In this document: positions 1 to 5,477 of the stretch, in pieces
Position numbering within the stretch: the first letter of the stretch is position 1
How the letters are laid out: the number at the start of each line of letters is the position of its first letter
Program-made: the position numbers and the translations under genes
Assembly: GCA_015485035.1 (NCBI GenBank)
Contig: WFUI01000051.1
Location: 1-7,141 of the forward strand
Direction: 5' to 3'
Origin: Mariprofundus sp.
GTDB lineage: Bacteria; Pseudomonadota; Zetaproteobacteria; Mariprofundales; Mariprofundaceae
DNA: 7,141 nucleotides
Notes under the pieces: generated by a model
The model's input: the letters and a program-made list of their open reading frames with translations, nothing else
Databases searched by the model: none
What the model was told of the DNA's origin: nothing

Positions 1-242
1 CGTTTGTCGGCATGGACGAAACGATTGGCCATGCCTTCCACCATATTGCCACCTCATCGCCGGTTCCGGGCGCATACTTGCTGATTGGTGATGAACCGCC
101 GACAGATGCGGTGGCGTATCATGAAATTCCGGCTCCGGTGTTCACGCTTCCTCTGGGAACCAGTACGGGAAATACCAAATATGCATTCCAGAAAATGGCT
201 GATGAAACCGGGGGACGTATGCTGGAATTGAAGTTCCAGTGA
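1..242 (+). CDS. C-terminal end of a probable von Willebrand factor A (vWA) domain protein, 5' truncated
   Basis: The frame is open from base 3 with no stop before TGA at 240-242, so this is the 3' end of a gene that begins outside the window. The visible 79 residues start with FVGMDETIGHAF and end with MADETGGRMLELKFQ. They resemble the last third of a vWA domain: a helix, a hydrophobic strand carrying LLIGDEPP in the place of the usual T-D-G loop, a strand ending PVFTLPLGT, and a last helix with the A-x-E-T-G-G signature. The metal-binding DxSxS motif would lie upstream and cannot be checked. The ATG at 12 is probably an internal methionine because the homologous fold extends upstream of it. 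An IS remnant begins about 30 bases after the stop. The vWA call rests on fold-like motifs only. The function and full architecture are unknown. Confidence 0.5.
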   Translation, partial: FVGMDETIGHAFHHIATSSPVPGAYLLIGDEPPTDAVAYHEIPAPVFTLPLGTSTGNTKYAFQKMADETGGRMLELKFQ

Positions 243-271
243 AGCAGTCGTTTATCTCATGACGCAGTATT

Positions 272-638
272 AACCAACGTTTTAATACTTTGAGGTTTGG
301 TATGAAGTGACTGGCCAGGGTTGATAAGAAGCTTGAGACCCGGCGAAAACAGAAGGCCAGACGATACAATAAATCATACCCTGGAGAACTGGTTTACTTT
401 GATACGAAGCGTTTACCTTTCCTCATAGACGAGGATTCAATCAGACCAATGGCAAGGCTGAGCGAATAATGCGAAGGCTGATGGGAGGTATGGATCGCGC
501 AGGCAAAGGCAGATCAGGTTGTTGCGACTCATTCACTTCTACAATACTGTCAGGCCCGACAAGGGAATCGATGGCATGATTCCATACGAAAAGCTCTACG
601 GGCATTTCTTTAACACGAGAAAAGAGGCAAAAGCATGA
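272..638 (+). pseudogene. Decayed IS481-type (rve/DDE) transposase remnant
   Basis: Fragments of one integrase-like transposase appear in order but in three frames. Frame 2 (about 272-435) reads through a TGA at 308-310 into LARVDKKLETRRKQKARRYN and then the typical PGELVYFDTKRLPF around the first catalytic Asp. Frame 1 (436-480) gives FNQTNGKAERIMRRL, the block around the catalytic Glu. Frame 3 (about 504-638) gives RLLRLIHFYNTVRP and then GIDGMIPYEKLYG, the C-terminal block. In intact IS481-family proteins the PGEL.DTK and QTNGKAER blocks are roughly 90-100 residues apart. Here they are about ten residues apart, so an internal deletion has removed the second catalytic Asp, and at least one frameshift and one stop also exist. 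No clear terminal inverted repeats or target duplication were found. The element cannot be active. A related DDE family such as IS3 is less likely, given the PGELV.FDTK signature. Confidence 0.78.
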
Positions 639-1024
639 GTGATTATGGTATGAGGAAAGTGTTTGATGGTGATATTGAGTCAGCGGAAGCCGCGATTACC
701 GATGCATTGAAAACGGTAGGTTTCGGTATTCTTACTCGCATTGATGTGGCCGAAACCCTGAAAAAGAAAATTGATGTAGAACGTGCACCTTATGTGATTC
801 TGGGGGCATGTAATCCAAAACTGGCCAACACGGCGCTGAATCTGGAACCGGAGCTGGGTTTGATGTTGCCGTGCAATGTGATCGTCTATGAAGATTCAGA
901 CCATCAAACTATTGTATCGGTTATCAATCCGGCAGCTATGGTCGGTATGATCGACAATCCGGCTCTGGAGTGTCTGGTGAGTGAGGCAAAGCCACTTCTT
1001 GAGCAGGCGCTGAACAGCATTTGA
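635..1024 (+). CDS. DUF302 domain protein
   Basis: This is a 129-residue soluble protein that matches the DUF302 family over nearly its full length. Residues 15-40 carry the ITDALKTVGFGILTRIDV type of N-terminal helix and strand. Residues 53-62 carry the hallmark ILGACNP, and residues 72-86 the ELGLMLPCNVIVYE segment. Cys59 and Cys80 fall in these two conserved blocks. There is no signal peptide. The biochemical role of DUF302 is not established. Members are often found beside sulfur or redox genes, which fits this context. The start at 635 overlaps the last codons of the transposase remnant (ATGA), and the only nearby Shine-Dalgarno match, GAGG at 624-627, lies inside that remnant. The regulator gene follows after a single base, suggesting co-transcription and translational coupling. 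Confidence 0.88.
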   Translation: MSDYGMRKVFDGDIESAEAAITDALKTVGFGILTRIDVAETLKKKIDVERAPYVILGACNPKLANTALNLEPELGLMLPCNVIVYEDSDHQTIVSVINPAAMVGMIDNPALECLVSEAKPLLEQALNSI

Positions 1025-1025
1025 G

Positions 1026-1715
1026 ATGAGCTACATGCCTGTAAAAAGTGACTGGCTGAATACCTTTCCCGAGCTGAAAGAAAATCGGGATAAAGCATGG
1101 CATTCTACTGCAGATAAGGCGATGCGCATGCAGGTGAAGCAGGGCAGTGTGCTGTTCCGTGATGGTGATGCCTGTAATGGTTATGTGCTGGTTGTGAACG
1201 GTGCGATTCGTGTGCAGAAAATTGATCCGCAAGGTCATGAAATTGTGTTGTACCGGGTGGAAGAAGGGCAGAGCTGCATGTTAACCACGACATGTCTTCT
1301 GGCGAAACAAAACTATCCTGCCGAAGGCGTGGCCGAAACGGATGTTGATCTGGTGTTGTTACCACTGGATGCTTTTGACTCTGCACTGAGCAAATCACCC
1401 GGATTCAGACATTTTGTTATGGCCAATATCGGTCATCGCATCAGTGATCTGATGCTGTTACTGGAGGATGTCGCCTTTGGCCGCAAAGACGTTCGCCTTG
1501 CAGGTTTCCTGCTTAAAAGTGCAGCAAAGAACGGCGATGTGCTCGAACTGACCCACAGGCAACTGGCTGTTGAACTGGGGACTGCCCGCGAAGTAGTCAG
1601 TCGTCTGATCAAGGATTTCGAGCGTAAAGGTTTGGTTAGTCTGGGGCGTAACAGGATCACTATTCTTCGAATTGATCTGATTCGGGAAATTGCCGACAGG
1701 GATAAGGATTCCTGA
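1026..1715 (+). CDS. Crp/Fnr-family transcriptional regulator
   Basis: This 229-residue protein has the Crp/Fnr architecture. A cyclic-nucleotide-binding-type beta-roll spans about residues 30-120, a dimerisation helix about 125-155, and a winged helix-turn-helix about 174-215. The recognition helix contains R188-E189-V-V-S192-R193, the E-x-x-S-R pattern of FNR-type proteins. It lacks the N-terminal cysteine cluster that holds 4Fe-4S in FNR. It has Cys50, Cys84 and Cys90, the last two in the beta-roll segment GQSCMLTTTCLL where CRP would contact its ligand, so a thiol-based or other redox signal is possible (inference). The start at 1026 lies one base after the DUF302 stop. ATG 1035 is an alternative, and neither has a strong Shine-Dalgarno sequence. 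It is the only regulator visible near sqr, nhaA and cydAB and so a candidate controller of them. Confidence 0.9.
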   Translation: MSYMPVKSDWLNTFPELKENRDKAWHSTADKAMRMQVKQGSVLFRDGDACNGYVLVVNGAIRVQKIDPQGHEIVLYRVEEGQSCMLTTTCLLAKQNYPAEGVAETDVDLVLLPLDAFDSALSKSPGFRHFVMANIGHRISDLMLLLEDVAFGRKDVRLAGFLLKSAAKNGDVLELTHRQLAVELGTAREVVSRLIKDFERKGLVSLGRNRITILRIDLIREIADRDKDS

Positions 1716-1736
1716 TCAGAGCAAGGAGCAAATGCA

Positions 1737-1898
1737 ATGAAACAAAGTGCTCCAAATTGTAAACATAAACCGACGGATTCCATTTTCAACCCATCTGGCT
1801 TACAGTTTCATTGTACAGAAATGCATGACCTGTATGTTGTCGTGGTTTTCTTCATGGTTTTTTCTTTTCAGCAGAACAAGCCGTGTAGGGACTGGTAA
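1737..1898 (+). CDS. Possible small protein of unknown function (53 aa)
   Basis: A short frame starts at ATG 1737, 21 bases after the regulator stop, and is preceded by AAGGAG at 1723-1728 with eight bases of spacing, a better ribosome binding site than those of the two genes upstream. It ends at TAA 1896-1898. The product is polar at its start (MKQSAPNCKHKPTDS), has a short very hydrophobic stretch, DLYVVVVFFMVF, at residues 31-42, and ends NKPCRDW. Cysteines fall at 8, 26 and 50. The hydrophobic part is rather short for a full membrane span. I do not recognise a family. A competing, longer frame (1747-2127) runs in another phase into nhaA and looks spurious. The good ribosome site is the main support. 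The alternative is untranslated leader of nhaA. Confidence 0.38.
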   Translation: MKQSAPNCKHKPTDSIFNPSGLQFHCTEMHDLYVVVVFFMVFSFQQNKPCRDW

Positions 1899-1951
1899 GG
1901 CGAACTACAGTAGATATGTAAAATCTCTGATAAATTACTATTCAGATGAAC

Positions 1952-1956
1952 GGGAG
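1952..1956 (+). promoter_or_regulatory. Ribosome binding site that sets the nhaA start
   Basis: GGGAG sits four bases before ATG 1961. The in-frame ATG at 1946 has no Shine-Dalgarno match upstream. Starting at 1961 gives MKILEEFIRKESSSG, which lines up with the E. coli NhaA amino terminus and gives the same total length of 388 residues. I therefore prefer 1961. Confidence 0.65.
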
Positions 1957-1960
1957 TTCA

Positions 1961-3127
1961 ATGAAAATCCTCGAAGAGTTTATCCGGAAAGAATCGTCCA
2001 GCGGTATATTATTGGTGTTTACAACGATTCTGGCACTGGTGTTCAGCAATACGTTCCTGTCGCCATTGTATCAATCGTTTTTACATATTCCTGTAGAGAT
2101 ACGTGTGGGTTCCCTGTACCTGGATAAGTCACTGTATCACTGGGTCAATGACGGTCTGATGGCAATTTTCTTTTTGCTGATCGGGCTGGAGGTAAAGCGG
2201 GAGGCGCTGGTAGGGCATTTGTCATCCGTTCGCCAGATTATGCTGCCTGCTATTGCAGCTATCGGTGGCATGCTGGTTCCGGCATTAATCTATCTTGCTT
2301 TCAACGCTGATAATTCCATTGCGGTGAATGGCTGGGCCATACCTACGGCAACGGATATTGCCTTTGCCTTGGGGATCCTCTCTTTGCTGGGGAAACGCGT
2401 TCCCGTATCACTGAAAATTTTCCTGATGGCATTGGCTATTATTGATGATTTGGGGGCGATAGTCATTATCGCCGTTTTTTACACCGCTGATTTATCCACC
2501 CTGTCAATTGTCGTTGCACTGGTCGCTCTGACTTGTTTAATTGCACTGAACCTCTTTGGCGTGACCAGAAAAACAGCATATTTTGTGATCGGTACGATAT
2601 TGTGGATCAGCGTGTTGAAGTCCGGTGTGCATGCGACACTGGCCGGCGTTGCGCTGGCGTTTACCATTCCATTGAATGGTACAGATGAACACGGGCGTCC
2701 CTTCTCGCCGCTGAAGGACATCGAACATAGTCTCCATTCCTGGGTGGCATTTTTTATTCTGCCACTGTTCGCATTTGTCAATGCAGGCGTTGATATCACA
2801 CAGATATCTGTCAGCCAGATGACCGGCTCTGTACCGTTGGGAATCATGCTTGGGCTGTTTATCGGCAAGCAACTGGGTGTGTTTGGCTTTAGCTGGGTGG
2901 CAATCAAACTCAAGCTGGCTCATTTGCCGGAGGGCAGTAACTGGAAGCAGCTCTATGGTGTATCCGTATTAACGGGTATTGGATTTACTATGAGTCTGTT
3001 TATTGTCTCACTGGCTTTTGATGATGACGCTGTTTTTCAATACACTGATAAACTGGCCATCCTCGTCGGTTCATTTCTGTCAGGCATTATTGGTTATCTG
3101 GTTCTGAAAACAGGACGGAGTAGATAA
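1961..3127 (+). CDS. nhaA: Na+/H+ antiporter NhaA
   Basis: This inner-membrane antiporter exchanges cytoplasmic Na+ (or Li+) for external protons, controlling sodium and pH. The 388-residue product matches E. coli NhaA from end to end, with about twelve hydrophobic segments. Seen landmarks are GLEVKRE (75-81), ATDIAFALG with the cation-site Asp132, AIIDDLGA with Asp162-Asp163 (equivalent to E. coli Asp163-Asp164), SGVHATLAG with His224 (equivalent to His225, linked to pH response), IGKQLG with Lys303 (equivalent to Lys300), and HLPEG at 321-325. All key ion-binding residues are present, so the protein should be functional. It lies 62 bases after the possible small gene and could be in the same transcript as the regulator, or have its own promoter in the AT-rich spacer. 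No NhaR-type regulator is visible in the window. Confidence 0.97.
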   Translation: MKILEEFIRKESSSGILLVFTTILALVFSNTFLSPLYQSFLHIPVEIRVGSLYLDKSLYHWVNDGLMAIFFLLIGLEVKREALVGHLSSVRQIMLPAIAAIGGMLVPALIYLAFNADNSIAVNGWAIPTATDIAFALGILSLLGKRVPVSLKIFLMALAIIDDLGAIVIIAVFYTADLSTLSIVVALVALTCLIALNLFGVTRKTAYFVIGTILWISVLKSGVHATLAGVALAFTIPLNGTDEHGRPFSPLKDIEHSLHSWVAFFILPLFAFVNAGVDITQISVSQMTGSVPLGIMLGLFIGKQLGVFGFSWVAIKLKLAHLPEGSNWKQLYGVSVLTGIGFTMSLFIVSLAFDDDAVFQYTDKLAILVGSFLSGIIGYLVLKTGRSR

Positions 3128-3191
3128 CAGCTCTTCTTTTCTTAATTCGCCAGGATGTATTGCTCTAATCCTCATCAGTGGTGGTGTGGTA

Positions 3192-3206
3192 AGTGACAAT
3201 GTCACT
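3192..3206. promoter_or_regulatory. Perfect inverted repeat, candidate operator
   Basis: AGTGAC-AAT-GTCACT is a perfect dyad with six-base arms in the spacer between nhaA and the DUF2892 gene. The half-sites contain the GTGA/TCAC core favoured by Crp/Fnr proteins, but the cores are five bases apart rather than the usual six, so assignment to the Crp/Fnr protein encoded at 1026-1715 is only a possibility. It could also act as an RNA hairpin. Confidence 0.45.
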
Positions 3207-3219
3207 GAAACACTGTTTC
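3207..3219. promoter_or_regulatory. Second inverted repeat abutting the first
   Basis: GAAAC-ACT-GTTTC is a five-base-arm dyad that begins directly after the 3192-3206 repeat. The centres of the two dyads are 14 bases apart. Both have a three-base centre. The role is unknown. It could be a second protein site or a small RNA hairpin. Confidence 0.35.
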
Positions 3220-3253
3220 GACAGTCATAGCATGTGCTCATCATCAATCGATG

Positions 3254-3261
3254 AAGGAGGT
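3254..3261 (+). promoter_or_regulatory. Near-perfect Shine-Dalgarno of the DUF2892 gene
   Basis: AAGGAGGT lies five bases before ATG 3267. An earlier ATG at 3262 is followed by a stop after one codon, so 3267 is the true start. The site predicts strong translation of this small membrane protein. Confidence 0.8.
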
Positions 3262-3266
3262 ATGAT

Positions 3267-3470
3267 ATGAAAGCAAATGTAGGTGGTATTGATAGAATTG
3301 TTCGGTTGCTGGCCGGGCTTGGTTTGATTGTCGTGGGTGCACTTGGGTTAGTAGCCTCACCCTGGAATATGGTGGCAATGGGTGCAGGCGGTGTTTTTAC
3401 GCTGACTGCTTTGATCAGCTTTTGCCCGCTGTATGCAATTTTCGGTATTAAAACCTGCTCAGTAAAATAA
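3267..3470 (+). CDS. DUF2892 (YgaP-type) small inner-membrane protein
   Basis: The 67-residue product has the DUF2892 plan: a short amphipathic start (MKANVGGIDRIVRLLAG), one hydrophobic hairpin made of spans at about residues 13-31 and 35-53, and the family ending SFCPLYAIFGIKTCSVK with Cys53 and Cys64. In YgaP this membrane part is fused to a sulfur-carrying rhodanese domain. Here it stands alone, as is common. Its molecular function is not established, but such proteins often neighbour rhodaneses, SQR and other sulfur-handling genes, which matches sqr downstream. It has a strong ribosome site and a spacer with inverted repeats upstream, so it may be expressed separately from nhaA. Confidence 0.88.
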   Translation: MKANVGGIDRIVRLLAGLGLIVVGALGLVASPWNMVAMGAGGVFTLTALISFCPLYAIFGIKTCSVK

Positions 3471-3474
3471 TTTC

Positions 3475-3502
3475 TTTACTTATTATATTACCATATTATA
3501 AT
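3475..3502 (+). promoter_or_regulatory. Candidate sigma-70 promoter for sqr
   Basis: TTTACT at 3475-3480 (four of six matches to the -35 consensus) and a perfect TATAAT at 3497-3502 are separated by 16 bases. The -10 box lies in an AT-rich dyad, TATTATA (3481-3487) and TATAATA (3497-3503). Transcription would begin near 3509. Confidence 0.5.
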
Positions 3503-3583
3503 ACGCGAAACTGAGTAAACAGGTATGGTATTAAAGGTGAAGACAGGTGATATCAGCAGATCGATAAATCAATCCGGGTCTGA

Positions 3584-3615
3584 CTTGAATTGGCTGAATC
3601 GATGAGCAATTCAGG
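3584..3615 (+). other. RNA hairpin in the region upstream of sqr
   Basis: CTTGAATTG (3584-3592) pairs with CAATTCAGG (3607-3615) over nine base pairs including one G-T wobble, with a 14-base loop. Its last four bases, CAGG, can instead pair with CCTG at 3623-3626 in the next hairpin, so two folds compete. Confidence 0.45.
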
Positions 3616-3617
3616 AT

Positions 3618-3650
3618 TTGAACCTGCTGCCATGGTGGTGGCAGGTTCAA
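3618..3650 (+). other. Strong hairpin upstream of sqr
   Basis: TTGAACCTGC (3618-3627) and GCAGGTTCAA (3641-3650) form a perfect ten-base-pair stem. Four more pairs, two of them wobbles, can extend it towards a short loop. No T-run follows, so it is not a standard intrinsic terminator for the DUF2892 gene. Confidence 0.55.
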
Positions 3651-3798
3651 TGCTAATCATCACCGCTTGATAATGTTTCTGCCCTTTGTATGCCGCCGCC
3701 GGTTTCAACAGTAGTTTGGCAACAAATAATTCGGGGCTTCCGATAATGTCGGTTTCCCTTAGTGTTCCATGTGGGCGTCAACTGTGACACCAAGAGTC

Positions 3799-3843
3799 TG
3801 CATGGATGACGGGGTGGAGCGTCAGCTTCACCCCAATCCTGCA
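3799..3843 (+). other. Long interrupted hairpin 76 bases before sqr
   Basis: GGGGTGGAGC (3811-3820) pairs with GCTTCACCCC (3825-3834) around a GTCA tetraloop, ten pairs with one wobble. Below a small internal loop, GGAT (3804-3807) pairs with ATCC (3836-3839) and TGCA (3799-3802) with TGCA (3840-3843). The nested layout over 45 bases is unlikely to be random and suggests RNA structure in the sqr leader. Confidence 0.55.
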
Positions 3844-3918
3844 CAGGGATGATAATTCCGGGCAGAGAATGATACAGAGGGCCATAGTGGATGCCCTCGT
3901 AGAAGGAGAAATATTACT

Positions 3919-5196
3919 ATGGCACATGTAGTCATTATTGGAGCGGGAATCGGCGGTATGCCGGCTGCTTATGAAATGCAGGACGAGCTGAAAAAGTTTG
4001 GTGGTCAGCATGAGGTGACGGTGATATCCAACGTGGATTACTTTCATTTCACGCCGTCCAACCCCTGGGTGGCGGTTGGCTGGCGCGATAAGGAACAGAT
4101 CAGTTTTCAGTGTTCCCCTTATCTGAACAAGAAGGGTATCAACTTCCTGTCCTGTGGTGTGGATGAGATTCTTGCAGATGAGAATAAATTGAGATTGGGT
4201 AACGGTCAGAATCTGGAGTATGATTATCTGATCATTGCCACGGGTCCGCGTCTGGCCTTTGAACTGGTGCCGGGTATGGGGCCGGAAGGGCATACGCACT
4301 CGATCTGCCATGTCGATCATGCGGTAGAAGCATACAACGCATTTGAAGAGTTCTGTAAAAATCCGGGTCCGATAGTGGTTGGCGCAGTGCAGGGCGTATC
4401 CTGTTACGGGCCAGCCTATGAATATGCCTGCATTCTGGATACCGAGCTGCGTCGCCGTAAAATCCGCGACAAGGTGCCGATGACATTTATCACGCCGGAA
4501 CCGTATATCGGTCATCTGGGACTGGGCGGTGTGGAGGATTCCAAGGGTTTGCTGGAATCCGAGCTAAGAAAACGTGATATCAAGTTTATTACCAACTGTA
4601 AAACAACTGCCGTGCATGAGCATACCATTGATTATGAAGAGGTGGATCGTCATGGCGAAGTGATTGCATCGGGTAGTCTGGATCACCAGTTTGCTATGTT
4701 GATGCCACCATTCCGTGGTGTCGGGCCGGTGGCCAACTGCGAAGGGCTGGTCAATCCGATGGGCTTTGTGACCATTAATGATTATCAGCAGAACCCGAAA
4801 TTCAAGAATATTTACGGTACCGGCGTGATTGTGGCCATCCCTCCGGTGGAGGCAACACCGTTGCCGGTTGGAACACCGAAAACCGGGTTCATGATTGAGT
4901 CGATGACGACTGCCATTGTACACAATATTATTCATGATCTGAAGGGTGAAGAGCCTGAACAATGTGGTACATGGGGTGCGATTTGTCTGGCTGACTTCGG
5001 TGATGGTGGGGTGGCTCTGGTTGCTTATCCGCAGATTCCACCGCGCAATATGGTTTGGGCCAAAGGCGGTAGCTGGGTCCATGTCGCCAAGGTTGGTTTC
5101 GAGAAATATTTCATGCGCAAGATGAAAACAGGCGTATCCGAACCTTTCCTGGAGAAAGCATTTCTTAAGCGTATGGGCATAGAACGCCTTAAATAA
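3919..5196 (+). CDS. sqr: Sulfide:quinone oxidoreductase, type I
   Basis: This FAD enzyme at the cytoplasmic membrane surface oxidises sulfide to polysulfide or zero-valent sulfur and reduces the quinone pool. The 425-residue protein resembles the Acidithiobacillus ferrooxidans enzyme throughout. It starts MAHVVIIGAGIGGMPAAYEM with the Rossmann GxGxxG. It then has the FTPSNPWVAVGW block (44-55), IIATGP (105-110), EPYIGHLG (194-201), the second FAD motif region IYGTGV (298-303) and PKTGFMIESM (320-329). All three catalytic cysteines are present: Cys130, Cys162 and Cys356, matching Cys128, Cys160 and Cys356 of that enzyme. The C-terminal amphipathic region (FEKYFMRKMKTGVSEPF) is the type that binds the membrane. 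AAGGAG at 3903-3908 precedes the start by ten bases. A strong terminator follows, so sqr ends its transcript. The quinol made could feed the cytochrome bd encoded next. Confidence 0.95.
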   Translation: MAHVVIIGAGIGGMPAAYEMQDELKKFGGQHEVTVISNVDYFHFTPSNPWVAVGWRDKEQISFQCSPYLNKKGINFLSCGVDEILADENKLRLGNGQNLEYDYLIIATGPRLAFELVPGMGPEGHTHSICHVDHAVEAYNAFEEFCKNPGPIVVGAVQGVSCYGPAYEYACILDTELRRRKIRDKVPMTFITPEPYIGHLGLGGVEDSKGLLESELRKRDIKFITNCKTTAVHEHTIDYEEVDRHGEVIASGSLDHQFAMLMPPFRGVGPVANCEGLVNPMGFVTINDYQQNPKFKNIYGTGVIVAIPPVEATPLPVGTPKTGFMIESMTTAIVHNIIHDLKGEEPEQCGTWGAICLADFGDGGVALVAYPQIPPRNMVWAKGGSWVHVAKVGFEKYFMRKMKTGVSEPFLEKAFLKRMGIERLK

Positions 5197-5210
5197 TATG
5201 TCATAGAGAC

Positions 5211-5243
5211 CAGGCGGCTGTCATCGAGGCAGCCGCCTGTTTT
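5211..5243 (+). terminator. Rho-independent terminator after sqr
   Basis: CAGGCGGCTG (5211-5220) and CAGCCGCCTG (5230-5239) form a perfect, GC-rich ten-base-pair stem with a nine-base loop, followed at once by TTTT (5240-5243). It begins 14 bases after the sqr stop and separates sqr from the cyd genes. Confidence 0.9.
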
Positions 5244-5264
5244 CGGCCATAAATATAACTATAT

Positions 5265-5276
5265 TATTATATAATA
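5265..5276. promoter_or_regulatory. AT-rich palindrome with a -10-like box before cydP
   Basis: TATTATATAATA is a perfect 12-base palindrome containing TATAAT at 5270-5275. It lies between the sqr terminator and cydP, where the cyd operon promoter must be. No good -35 box is seen 15-19 bases upstream, which would fit a promoter that needs an activator. A start point would fall near the cydP ribosome site, giving a very short leader. Confidence 0.42.
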
Positions 5277-5292
5277 AGAGCATGGAGGCTGT

Positions 5293-5424
5293 GTGAGGAC
5301 TGAACTGGCCAAAGAGATCACGATAGTTCTGGTGATTAAGTTAACTGTGTTGCTGCTTATCTGGTGGCTGTTTTTTTACAATCAAGCCCCTGTCATTGAT
5401 CCATTACAGAACCTGTTGCCCTGA
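5293..5424 (+). CDS. cydP: Cytochrome bd oxidase putative small subunit CydP
   Basis: A 43-residue frame starts with GTG at 5293, behind GGAGG (5284-5288) four bases away. The nearby ATG 5282 and GTG 5291 are in frames that stop almost at once. The product begins with a charged MRTELAKEI stretch, continues with one transmembrane helix (about residues 10-28, TIVLVIKLTVLLLIWWLFF) and ends in a short tail, APVIDPLQNLLP. This is the pattern of the small CydP family (basic start, conserved Lys within the helix, then a WWLFF-like end) found directly upstream of cydAB in many proteobacteria. It is probably a one-span accessory subunit or assembly partner of cytochrome bd. It lies 53 bases before cydA and is likely the first gene of the operon. 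Its role is predicted by family and position only. Confidence 0.85.
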   Translation: MRTELAKEITIVLVIKLTVLLLIWWLFFYNQAPVIDPLQNLLP

Positions 5425-5477
5425 GGACTCTTCAAGCCGAGACACCAAACAGGACCATACTGAAGGAGTAAAGTATT

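Larger units (their letters stand above)
3471..3918 (+). other. 448-base gene-free region, likely sqr leader or small RNA
   Basis: No convincing protein is encoded here on either strand. Early on there is a promoter candidate (3475-3502). It is followed by hairpins at 3584-3615, 3618-3650 and 3799-3843, with a short dyad CCGA-N5-TCGG at 3740-3752. None of the hairpins is followed by a run of T. If transcription starts just after the -10 box, sqr would have a leader of about 410 bases. An independent small RNA ending within the region is also possible. Confidence 0.5.

Noticed and set aside
1946..1960. Earlier in-frame ATG for nhaA
   Set aside because: It lacks a Shine-Dalgarno sequence. Starting at 1961 has one and matches the length and start of E. 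coli NhaA.
1747..2127. 126-codon + strand frame running from the regulator-nhaA spacer into nhaA
   Set aside because: Its second half overlaps the unambiguous NhaA frame in another phase, it has no ribosome site, and the product looks like no known family.
3611..3630. tRNA T-arm-like string on the - strand (GCAGG-TTCAAAT-CCTGA)
   Set aside because: No matching acceptor, D or anticodon arms and no CCA end are found around it. The match comes from the hairpin arms at 3584-3650.
3618..3650. Reading this hairpin as the terminator of the DUF2892 gene
   Set aside because: The stem is strong but is followed by TGCTAATC with no T-run and lies about 150 bases past the stop, so it does not fit an intrinsic terminator.
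3653..3844. 63-codon frame on the - strand in the region upstream of sqr
   Set aside because: There is no ribosome site, no family resemblance, and its 5' part is the arm of the 3799-3843 hairpin, which explains its sequence better.
3778..4515. 245-codon frame on the - strand
   Set aside because: It lies mostly opposite the conserved sqr gene and has the composition of an antisense shadow, with no recognisable motif.
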